Source: Clostridium sp. 27_14
GTDB taxonomy: Bacteria; Bacillota; Clostridia; TANB77; CAG-508
Assembly (NCBI GenBank): GCA_001916035.1
Contig: MNRQ01000024.1
Coordinates: 1 to 30,944 of the forward strand
DNA length: 30,944 nucleotides
Direction of reading: 5' to 3'
Under the pieces are notes generated by a model. The model saw nothing but the letters and a program-made list of their open reading frames with translations, was not told the origin of the DNA and made no database searches. Below, one piece after another: positions 14,389 to 22,240 of the stretch. Positions within the stretch are counted from its first letter, which is position 1. Each line of letters starts with the position of its first letter. The position numbers and the translations under genes are program-made.

Positions 14389-15258
14389 TTATTTTTCTTC
14401 TCTTGGGTTAAATTTTGAAATTTGTTCTAATTTTTCATATAGTTCTTTTTCTTGTTCTGATATTTTTTTTGGCACAACAATTTTTATTTCTGCTACTAAA
14501 TCTCCTCTATTTCCATTTCCATCATCATAACCTTTATTAGAAATTCTTAATTTTTCTCCACTTTGTATTCCTTGTGGAATATATATTTTAGTTTCACTAT
14601 CTATTGTTTGAACATTTACTCTTGTTCCTAAACTTGCTTCCCAAGGTGTAATCAATAAATCTGTGTATATATCCATACCATTTAATCTAAAGTTTTTGCT
14701 ATTTTGTATATCTATTTTTATATATAAATCACCACTTTTTCCACCATTTGCACCATCTTTACCTTGACCTATTAGTCTTATTTTTTCTCCATTTTTTATT
14801 CCTTTTGGAATATTTACTGAAAATACTTTACTTCTACCATTTACGTCTTTTAATGCTATCTTTTTTTCTGTTCCAAAATATGCTTCTTCGAGACTTACAT
14901 TTATTTCTGTTTCTATGTTTTTTCCACGAATAGGTTCCTGTTCTTTTATTTTTTCTGGTTCATTTTCAACATTTCCTAAAAATATTTGAAAAATAGATTC
15001 TTTACCCTTTAAATTCTTTTGTCTTTCACGCAAATTGTGTGTGTTCCAGGTTCTATCATATTTTCTTTTTGATGAAGGTACAGATAATGTTCTATATGCC
15101 TCATTTATTTCCTTTATTTTTTCTTCTGCTAAAATATCACCTACATTCAAGTCTGGGTGATATTTTTTAGCAGCTATTCTATATGCTGATTTTATTTCAT
15201 CTATTGATACTCTAGGAGTTTCAAGTCCTAATAATTTGTAATAATCTTTAAACACCAT
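14389..15258 (-). CDS. DnaJ-family co-chaperone (CbpA-like, no zinc domain)
   Basis: The 289-residue protein starts with a J domain (YYKLLGLETPRVSIDEIKSA), with the HPD motif at 34-36 in KKYHPDL and a typical helix IV near NEAYRTLSVPSSKRKYD. The usual Gly/Phe region is poor. The four CxxCxGxG zinc repeats of DnaJ are absent. The C-terminal substrate-binding beta domains are present (VSLEEAYFGTEKKIAL, VNIPKGIKNGEKIRLIGQG, IYIPQGIQSGEKLRISNKG). This is the type II or CbpA layout; it should stimulate DnaK ATPase and deliver clients in the cytosol. GGAGG precedes the ATG, and a -10 TATAAT (15291-15296) lies upstream. Confidence 0.92.
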   Translation of the reverse strand: MVFKDYYKLLGLETPRVSIDEIKSAYRIAAKKYHPDLNVGDILAEEKIKEINEAYRTLSVPSSKRKYDRTWNTHNLRERQKNLKGKESIFQIFLGNVENEPEKIKEQEPIRGKNIETEINVSLEEAYFGTEKKIALKDVNGRSKVFSVNIPKGIKNGEKIRLIGQGKDGANGGKSGDLYIKIDIQNSKNFRLNGMDIYTDLLITPWEASLGTRVNVQTIDSETKIYIPQGIQSGEKLRISNKGYDDGNGNRGDLVAEIKIVVPKKISEQEKELYEKLEQISKFNPREEK

Positions 15259-15290
15259 TAAACATCCTCCAAATATAAATTGGTATTTGT

Positions 15291-15296
15291 ATTATA
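15291..15296 (-). promoter_or_regulatory. -10 box of the dnaJ-like gene
   Basis: TATAAT preceded by TGA on the minus strand (TGATATAAT), a partial extended -10. No good -35 is present 17 bases further up. It is just downstream of the murF stop and 33 bases from the dnaJ-like start. Confidence 0.45.
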
Positions 15297-15315
15297 TCAT
15301 AAATCACAAAAAAAT

Positions 15316-16758
15316 CTATAGTTTTTTTATTTTTTCTTCAAATTGGTTACACAATTCAAAAAATTTCATTCCATTAGACGCTTTAAAAATAATAACATCA
15401 CCTGATACAACATTTTCTGTTAAATATTTTAATACACTTTCTTTATCTTTTAAATAATTTATAACTTTTTCATTATTTTTATTTTTTGATTCCGCTTCTT
15501 GTGCTATAAATTTTGCATTATCTCCACAACATACTAAAATATTAGCACTACTGTCTATAAATGCATCTCCAATCTTTTTATGCATTTCTTCCGCAAAATC
15601 TCCTAATTCAAAAACATCACCTAAAACCGCAATTTTTCTACGATTTTTATAACCATCTAAAGTAGTTAAAGAAGCCTTTATAGATTCAAAACTAGCATTA
15701 TAAGCATCATTAATAACTGTAATATTATTTTCGAAATTTTGTATTTCCATTCTCTTTTTAGTTAAAGAAAATGACTCTATTCCATTTTTTATTTTTTCAT
15801 TATCAATGTTCAAAATTTTCCCAACAAGAGTAGCACATAAAGCATTATAAACAAAATGTATACCACCAACTGGAACATTAACTAAAAACTCCTCTTCTTT
15901 TTCGTTATTAACCAAATGGCAAATAAATTTGCTACCATTTTCATTTAATTTTATGTCAGTAGCCCATACATCACATTTACTTTCAATTCCAAAAGAATGA
16001 ATCTTTAATTCTGTATTTTTATCATTATCTTTATGCCATTTTCCTAATAAATCATTATCTTGATTTACTATAATCTCTTTATTTTTCATACCATTTAATA
16101 TTTCCAATTTTGCCTTTAATATATTTTCTCTTGAACCTAAATTGCCAATATGAGATGTACCTATATTAGTAATAATAGCTAAATCTGGTTTAGCTATATT
16201 AGTAAGCAAATCTATTTCACCTAAATGATTCATGCCCATTTCAACAACTGCAACTTCTTGATCAGTTAAATGCAATAATGTCAATGGCAAACCTATGTGA
16301 TTATTATAATTACCCATTGTTTTCAAAGTCTTATATTTTTGAGCAATAACATTAGCAACCATATCTTTTGTACTTGTTTTTCCAACACTTCCAGTAATAG
16401 CAACAACTTTCAAATCATTACCATATAAAATCCTCTTATATGCAGCTATTTTTTGTAAAGCCTCCAAACTATTTTTAACAATAATGACTGTCCTATCACT
16501 CCACTTTTCTAAAGATTTTTTATCTAACTCTATATCATTAATAATAACAACTTTACTATCTTTTTTAAAAGCCTCTTCCCAAAATTGACTACCATCTATA
16601 GTATCAGCCTTTAAACCTATATACACATCACCATTTTTCATAGACCTTGTATCATAAGCAAACTCGCCACAAACTTCATCCATGTTTCCCTGCACCAACA
16701 CACCATCTATAACCTCTAAAATATCTCTAACTTTAATATCCTTTCTCATTTTTATCAC
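15316..16758 (-). CDS. murF: UDP-N-acetylmuramoyl-tripeptide--D-alanyl-D-alanine ligase
   Basis: The 480-residue enzyme adds D-Ala-D-Ala to the UDP-MurNAc-tripeptide, the last cytosolic step of peptidoglycan precursor assembly. The N-terminal domain has FAYDTRSMKNGDVYIGLKA, the UDP-binding segment of MurE/MurF. The ATP-binding loop is AITGSVGKTSTKDMVA (GKTST at 126-130). The central part has VEMGMNHLGEIDLLTNIAKP and ITNIGTSHIGNLGSRENI, and NDAYNASFESIKASL marks the start of the C-terminal ligase domain. This is diagnostic of MurF. The start may be GTG 16758 or ATG 16749, both after AGGAAGG. A promoter is at 16793-16821. It is transcribed separately from the chaperone gene downstream. Confidence 0.95.
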   Translation of the reverse strand: MIKMRKDIKVRDILEVIDGVLVQGNMDEVCGEFAYDTRSMKNGDVYIGLKADTIDGSQFWEEAFKKDSKVVIINDIELDKKSLEKWSDRTVIIVKNSLEALQKIAAYKRILYGNDLKVVAITGSVGKTSTKDMVANVIAQKYKTLKTMGNYNNHIGLPLTLLHLTDQEVAVVEMGMNHLGEIDLLTNIAKPDLAIITNIGTSHIGNLGSRENILKAKLEILNGMKNKEIIVNQDNDLLGKWHKDNDKNTELKIHSFGIESKCDVWATDIKLNENGSKFICHLVNNEKEEEFLVNVPVGGIHFVYNALCATLVGKILNIDNEKIKNGIESFSLTKKRMEIQNFENNITVINDAYNASFESIKASLTTLDGYKNRRKIAVLGDVFELGDFAEEMHKKIGDAFIDSSANILVCCGDNAKFIAQEAESKNKNNEKVINYLKDKESVLKYLTENVVSGDVIIFKASNGMKFFELCNQFEEKIKKL

Positions 16759-16792
16759 AAACCTTCCTTTAAAAAATCATTTTTCAAAAACA

Positions 16793-16821
16793 ATTTTAAT
16801 ATATATTATATTAAAAATCAA
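16793..16821 (-). promoter_or_regulatory. Promoter for murF
   Basis: TTGATT (16816-16821) and TAAAAT (16793-16798) with a 17-base, very AT-rich spacer on the minus strand, about 35 bases before the murF start. Confidence 0.5.
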
Positions 16822-16843
16822 TATTTTATTATATTCAATATTA

Positions 16844-17044
16844 AAAATTAATATATGTATAAAACTAAATAAATTTCGAATGTAAATGAAACAAATCTTA
16901 GAATTTCTTAAATAAGTTCATGGAAAGAGTTCACGTCGAACGAAGTGAGGACTAAGTGGAAGGGAGCCATTAACTTATTTTAGAAATTCTTAATTTGTGT
17001 AATGCACCGAGAAAAAAATTTAGTTTTATACATATATTAATTTT
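16844..17044. mobile_element. Fold-back, MITE-like palindromic element (about 200 bp)
   Basis: The outer arms are perfect inverted repeats over 27 bases: 16844-16870 (core ATATATGTATAAAACTAAAT) and 17018-17044 (core ATTTAGTTTTATACATATAT). Inner arms also pair: 16901-16923 (GAATTTCTTAAATAAGTT...) with 16967-16989 (...AACTTATTTTAGAAATTC), with two mismatches in 23. The central apex is GC-richer and includes CGAAGTGAGGACTAAGTG. The whole element can fold into one long hairpin. It has no coding capacity and lies between murF and the surface-protein operon, like a miniature inverted-repeat transposable element or a structured intergenic repeat. Target duplications are not obvious. Confidence 0.7.
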
Positions 17045-17200
17045 GAATTCCCTTAAATTAAGTTAAGGAAAATTTCACGCCAAACGAAGTGAGGACTAAG
17101 TGAAAGGGAGCCATTAACTTATTTTAGAAATTCTTAATTTGTGCAATTCAACCGAAAAAATAAATTTTACTTTATACTATGTTAATTTTTAAAATAAGTT
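17045..17200. repeat. Partial second copy of the fold-back element
   Basis: The apex and right arm of the element recur with a period of 144 bases: CCATTAACTTATTTTAGAAA at 16967 reappears at 17111, and CGAAGTGAGGACTAAGTG reappears with the same spacing. The far left arm is missing, so this copy has a shorter inverted repeat (17045-17068 against 17111-17133). Differences such as ACGTCGAACG against ACGCCAAACG show that the two copies have diverged. A further sequence like the start of an arm (AAAATAAGTTAA) is found just before the terminator at 17201. Confidence 0.65.
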
Positions 17201-17222
17201 AAAAAAGGAGAAAGATTTCTCC
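17201..17222 (-). terminator. Intrinsic terminator of the surface-protein operon
   Basis: On the minus strand GGAGAAA (17216-17222) pairs with TTTCTCC (17207-17213) around a 2-base loop, immediately followed by TTTTTT (17201-17206). It lies 14 bases after the stop of the SpaA-like gene. Confidence 0.8.
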
Positions 17223-17236
17223 CTCTCCTCTATATA

Positions 17237-20200
17237 TTATGAAACTTTTTTCTTTATGATAACAATACCTCCAGCCAAAATTGCAAGTGCCACAACACCT
17301 ATTATAGAATACTTAATCACATCTCCAGAAACACCTGTTGGTGGATGTATAACAATATCCTCTGGATAATGATAATCAGGCTCTTTATTATTACCTGGAA
17401 TATTTCTAGTTGTATCACTTGGATCAGGCTTCTCTGGATTAAAGTTACCTAATTTTTCACCAAATGTATTTGATGTATCATCTGCATAAATCTCTCTACC
17501 CCAATTTTTTGTTACCTCAACAATTTCTGCCCAGTTACTATATCTCATATCCTCTTGTGTTGGTGCCAAAGATTTATCTAACAACAATTTTACAGGTACT
17601 GTAGTCTTTTCGCCTGGTTTCAATTGTGTTGTTCCAAAACCTTCACCTATTAAAACTGTAGTATACTTAGATTCATCTGGATTCTCAGCACTTGTTAGTT
17701 CTGAACGAACATTGTCTGATAACCATTTATTTGCATCTGACCATTTCATAACAGCCCACTTATTGCCTTCATTTGTAGCATTTTCATCTGTTAGCATCTT
17801 ACTATTTTTATCAAATGATAATCCATTATCTACATAGTCAATCATGTTTGTTACAGTTGTCCTTACAATATTAGCATCTCCACCTGGAGTACCAGATCTA
17901 TAATATGCTTTTGTATTATATTCTAACTCACTCTTATTTGTTATATTAAATCCATATTCTACAAATAATTGTGCTCTTTGTAAGATTTCCATATCAATTT
18001 CCATCTCTACGAAACCTTTTCTAGCTAAATCTGTTTTACTTGTTCTTCCTGTTGATGGCATATATTTAACATTTGCTACATTCATATCTGCACTTGGAAT
18101 TATTTCTTTTAATACACTTCCCTCACTAGTTTTTAATGTTATTTTATTTATAACATTATCAACTTGAACCTTGTATCTAGGTCTTTCTACAATTCCAAAA
18201 TCCACATCACTTACTGTAAATATTTGAATTGTTTCTTCTTCCTCTTCTTCATCTTCTTCTGAAACTGTATCATCTTTTTCCACACGGAACACCATACAAG
18301 GTGTGAATGCATCTAATGTTAAGGTTGAATTAATTTCTGTATTATATCTTATATGCTGTTTACCATCTGCATATCCTGCAGCCCATGTATTTTCAATTTC
18401 TTTTCTTGTACTTGAACCATCATTTGGTAAATTATAATATTCATTATGACTGTCATATACATCTATAGCATCTGAATACCTTGTTCCATCAAGATACCAA
18501 TATCCATTTTGTCCATCATAATTTCGTTGTAATCTGCTAGAATCATATATAGTTGCCTGATATTGCTGTACAGGATAAGTATCATCACCATATTGGAATA
18601 CTACAATATAGTTTCCTGGTAAAAATCCTCCTAATTCATAAGTTCCATCTGAACCGGTTGTATCTGTTATTACTGTTGAGCCACTTGGTCCATAGCCTTG
18701 TGCTGGATTTCCTAAATTCATTCCTGCACCTATATCTATTAAACTTACCTTTACTCCACTTACCTTCTTAGTATCTTGGTCTGTATATCTTCCGTCACCT
18801 TTTCTTTCTTGTCCTTCCTTAAATTCGGCATCTGTATGGTCTTCAAAAACTACACCTGTTGTTTTTCTTTCGTTTGCTGATAATTTTAAAGTAACATCTG
18901 GTGCCCAACCTAAATCATCTTCTACTGTTTGTAATCTTCTACTTGGATCTGCATTTCCTACTGCTGAGTCATTATCAATTGCTGTATATGGACTTCCATT
19001 CTTTTTAGCTGTACATGAATTTATTTCTGCAACATTTGCTGCAATATTAACATTTCCATTTAACATACTTACTAATTTTGCTTGTGAAACTTTATATCTT
19101 ACATAAATTTCTTCATTTGATCCTATTGGTATGTTAACTTTATTATACTGTCCATTATAAGAGCTTAAACTATTATAAGAAACATTTCCATTAACACTTA
19201 CCGTTCCTGAACTTTGATTAATGGTTGCTGAAGTTCCTACTTGTTCTATCGTTAAACCATTATCAAAGTAATTTACTATATCTCCTACAGTTGTAGTTAT
19301 TGATGTATTTTGATTTCTTATATTAATTTTGTATGTTAAGTATACATTTAATGCTCCTGGGTTTTGTTTATTATATGATGCATCTGATGAATATATTTCT
19401 CTAACAAGTGGTGTATTATATGCATCTGTTACCCTTATTTTTATATTATAATCATCATTTCTATTGTATTTATATACATGTGAATATGTTTGACCATAAT
19501 CTTGTCTTGTTAATGCCACTTCTGCTGCATATAATTGATTTTTTATTGCCATATCTGGTAAATCTCTTTCATAGATACCAAAGTTTACATTATATATAGT
19601 ATCATTTGATGTTGATTGAGCATCTAATCTAAATCTGGTTTGACTTGTATTTGCTGTTATATGATACTTACTATTTGCATAATATTGGTCATTATACGCA
19701 TTTCCTCTATCATCTGAAGCATTTGCTTTATATAGAACTTTACTTTCATATCTGCCTTCACTTGGATATTGTCTGTATTGATATTCTACTGTATCTCCAC
19801 CATTTGCGTTATTAACAGATATTCCACTTCCATCTATTTGTGAATTTGCCGTTATTGTAGAGAATTTTTGGTTAAGATTGCTTCTATTGCCTGAACTTTC
19901 TGCTGCTTTTGAGCCATCACTTGAAAAACTTGTTGCTACATTTTCATATTTTATTCCATTATATTCAAATTCTATTGTATATTGAGATAATTCTAATAAT
20001 CGTATTTTTAAGTCTTGTCCATAAAATCTATATTTACCTGTTGAACCTGTTGAACTTCCTCTACTGTTATATCCTGATGATACTTCTGCTACTTTATTTC
20101 CATTTTTCTTTAGTATTACTCTAACTCCATTTATTCCTTCACCAGAATCAAATTTGTCATTTCTTGCACTTGTCTTTCCTTCTCCTCCATCTAAGAATAC

Positions 20201-22240
20201 TGTTCCTTCAATATCTATTAGTATTGGTGAATTTGATACTGATGTTGTATTTCCACTTGATATGCTTATACTTCCATAAGTTGTTGCTCTATATCCATAA
20301 GGTACTGAAACTTCATAAGCTATATAGTTTCCTTCTGGCGCTCCATCAATACTGATTCTACCACTATAATCTGTTACAAATGTGTATGCTTCACTTCTAT
20401 CAACTAATTCCAAACTTGAATTTAAATATTTTCCTGTACTTGAATCCATTATTATAAATCCTGCACCTGATATTGCTCTACTATCTAATGAGTCATACTT
20501 GTATATTCCAAATCCTACTGTTACTGGTGGTGGTGGTTCTGGCGTGTCTGGAGTATCTGGAATATTTGGTACTTCTGTAACTTGATTTAATGTTACACTT
20601 ACACCATTTGTATAATAAAGTTTATAACCTGTAGGTACTACAACCTCATAAGCTACATAAGTTCCTTCCGGAACATTGTCCAAATTGATTTCACCATTAC
20701 TATCTGTTCTAAACTGACCAGCTTGACTCTCATCAACTAGTGTCTTACTACTACTTAAATATTTTCCTGTTTTTGTGTCTTTAAATTTGAAATATGCATT
20801 TGCTAAGCCACTTCCTGTACTAGAATCATATTTTCTAATAATTATACTAAATCCTTGTGGTTTTGGTTTATTTGAAATTTTTGTAATTCCATTTTGTTTC
20901 ATTGTAATTCCACTTGTATTTGTTACTATATATCCCGCAGGTGGATTGACTTCATAAGCAACATAATTTGCCTTATTTATTTTTGCAATTGAAATTTTTC
21001 CACTTGAATCTGTCGTGAATTGATATGCACTACTTTTACTTACTTCACTATAACTACTACTCAAATACTTTCCAGTATCTTTATTTTTTATGATAAATTT
21101 TGCACCTGCTAATGCCTGTTTACTATCTGAGTCATATTTATATATTTCCAAACTTATGTCTTGTTTTTCTTTTTCATTTTCTGCCACATCATAGTCATTT
21201 GAATCACTCCAGTTTCTATTCGTTTTCAGAGGTATTGCTTTTGTTATTTTTTTATATCCATTAGGTGCTGTTACTTCATAAGCAACATATTTACCAATTG
21301 GTAACCCACTTAAACGAATTGATGTATATTTTCCATTTTCTGCTGTTGTACTAAATTTTGATGCACTGCTTTCGCTTACTAAATCTCCATTTCTATTTAT
21401 ATATTTTTTTAATGTTTTATTATAAATTTTAAATTTTGCACCTTTTAATGTTTTTCCATTTTCATCTGTTTTACGAAGTTTAATTGTTGTATTTATTTTC
21501 TTTCCCGCAAACACTATTTGACTCTGTAGAACTCTACTTCCTGTTCCATTACATTCTACTCCATCAAATACTACGAATCTACCCTTACATCTTAAATAAC
21601 CATTTTTCACAGCTGTAGAAATTTGACTGTCATATCCACTATTTACACCTATACGTCTTAACATATCTGGTAAAACACTAGTATTATGATATGCTCTACA
21701 TACAGCATCTGATACAACATATTTATATGCTCCACTTGCCGCCAAATATGATGCTGCATACAAATATTTACCTGCTGCACTATCGGCCTGTATTGTAGTA
21801 CTACCACTTCCTTTATAAACTTTTATTGAACCATCTCCATCTATATTAACATCTATTACAGCTGAAATATAAAATACAGAAATATCATAATTACCATACA
21901 TACCATAATCATGTGCATCAATACAAGCTGCATTTGCCATTTCATATATTTGTCCACTAGAATATTTATCAGCTGCCTTTCTACCTGCAATTGCATTTAA
22001 CTTTTCTGCAAAATATAAACTATCAGAACCTTTTTGTGCCGCAAGAACTACATCATCTACTGCAAATTGTGCCCCGTATGGTGCTCTTCCTTTATCTGTC
22101 ATTCCATTTTGCTTATCCAATTCTAGTATTAAGTTTGCCGCTTTTACATTGGAATTAGGAAAAATGACAAATAATGCAATCATTGCAATAAACATTGCTA
22201 AAATATAAATTAAATTTTTTATTACTCTATTATTTCTCAT
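17237..22240 (-). CDS. Giant SpaA/Cna-B repeat surface protein with a variant sorting signal
   Basis: The start is ATG 22240: AGGAGG lies 7 bases upstream, while the frame's earlier ATG (22261) has none. The 1667 residues comprise a signal peptide (about 1-34, ending VKA-AN), an N-terminal domain with four cysteines (ACIDAHDYG, VCRAYH, LRCKG, VECNG), and four SpaA-like repeats (about 251-332, 361-437, 463-540, 576-650). Each repeat has Lys in IYKYDS-type strands and Glu in YVAYEV, as needed for isopeptide cross-links, plus an unusual GKYLSSS insert. SdrD B-like and DUF11-like modules follow, with a poly-Glu stretch (EEDEEEEEET). The end is IHPPTG, then a hydrophobic helix and KKK, a non-LPXTG sorting signal. 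It is probably wall-anchored and used for adhesion. It overlaps the upstream gene by 11 bases. No sortase is in the window. Confidence 0.88.
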   Translation of the reverse strand: MRNNRVIKNLIYILAMFIAMIALFVIFPNSNVKAANLILELDKQNGMTDKGRAPYGAQFAVDDVVLAAQKGSDSLYFAEKLNAIAGRKAADKYSSGQIYEMANAACIDAHDYGMYGNYDISVFYISAVIDVNIDGDGSIKVYKGSGSTTIQADSAAGKYLYAASYLAASGAYKYVVSDAVCRAYHNTSVLPDMLRRIGVNSGYDSQISTAVKNGYLRCKGRFVVFDGVECNGTGSRVLQSQIVFAGKKINTTIKLRKTDENGKTLKGAKFKIYNKTLKKYINRNGDLVSESSASKFSTTAENGKYTSIRLSGLPIGKYVAYEVTAPNGYKKITKAIPLKTNRNWSDSNDYDVAENEKEKQDISLEIYKYDSDSKQALAGAKFIIKNKDTGKYLSSSYSEVSKSSAYQFTTDSSGKISIAKINKANYVAYEVNPPAGYIVTNTSGITMKQNGITKISNKPKPQGFSIIIRKYDSSTGSGLANAYFKFKDTKTGKYLSSSKTLVDESQAGQFRTDSNGEINLDNVPEGTYVAYEVVVPTGYKLYYTNGVSVTLNQVTEVPNIPDTPDTPEPPPPVTVGFGIYKYDSLDSRAISGAGFIIMDSSTGKYLNSSLELVDRSEAYTFVTDYSGRISIDGAPEGNYIAYEVSVPYGYRATTYGSISISSGNTTSVSNSPILIDIEGTVFLDGGEGKTSARNDKFDSGEGINGVRVILKKNGNKVAEVSSGYNSRGSSTGSTGKYRFYGQDLKIRLLELSQYTIEFEYNGIKYENVATSFSSDGSKAAESSGNRSNLNQKFSTITANSQIDGSGISVNNANGGDTVEYQYRQYPSEGRYESKVLYKANASDDRGNAYNDQYYANSKYHITANTSQTRFRLDAQSTSNDTIYNVNFGIYERDLPDMAIKNQLYAAEVALTRQDYGQTYSHVYKYNRNDDYNIKIRVTDAYNTPLVREIYSSDASYNKQNPGALNVYLTYKINIRNQNTSITTTVGDIVNYFDNGLTIEQVGTSATINQSSGTVSVNGNVSYNSLSSYNGQYNKVNIPIGSNEEIYVRYKVSQAKLVSMLNGNVNIAANVAEINSCTAKKNGSPYTAIDNDSAVGNADPSRRLQTVEDDLGWAPDVTLKLSANERKTTGVVFEDHTDAEFKEGQERKGDGRYTDQDTKKVSGVKVSLIDIGAGMNLGNPAQGYGPSGSTVITDTTGSDGTYELGGFLPGNYIVVFQYGDDTYPVQQYQATIYDSSRLQRNYDGQNGYWYLDGTRYSDAIDVYDSHNEYYNLPNDGSSTRKEIENTWAAGYADGKQHIRYNTEINSTLTLDAFTPCMVFRVEKDDTVSEEDEEEEEETIQIFTVSDVDFGIVERPRYKVQVDNVINKITLKTSEGSVLKEIIPSADMNVANVKYMPSTGRTSKTDLARKGFVEMEIDMEILQRAQLFVEYGFNITNKSELEYNTKAYYRSGTPGGDANIVRTTVTNMIDYVDNGLSFDKNSKMLTDENATNEGNKWAVMKWSDANKWLSDNVRSELTSAENPDESKYTTVLIGEGFGTTQLKPGEKTTVPVKLLLDKSLAPTQEDMRYSNWAEIVEVTKNWGREIYADDTSNTFGEKLGNFNPEKPDPSDTTRNIPGNNKEPDYHYPEDIVIHPPTGVSGDVIKYSIIGVVALAILAGGIVIIKKKVS

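Noticed and set aside
16844..17200. CRISPR array
   Set aside because: There are only two long, palindromic units of about 144-200 bases without regular short spacers; this fits a fold-back element instead.
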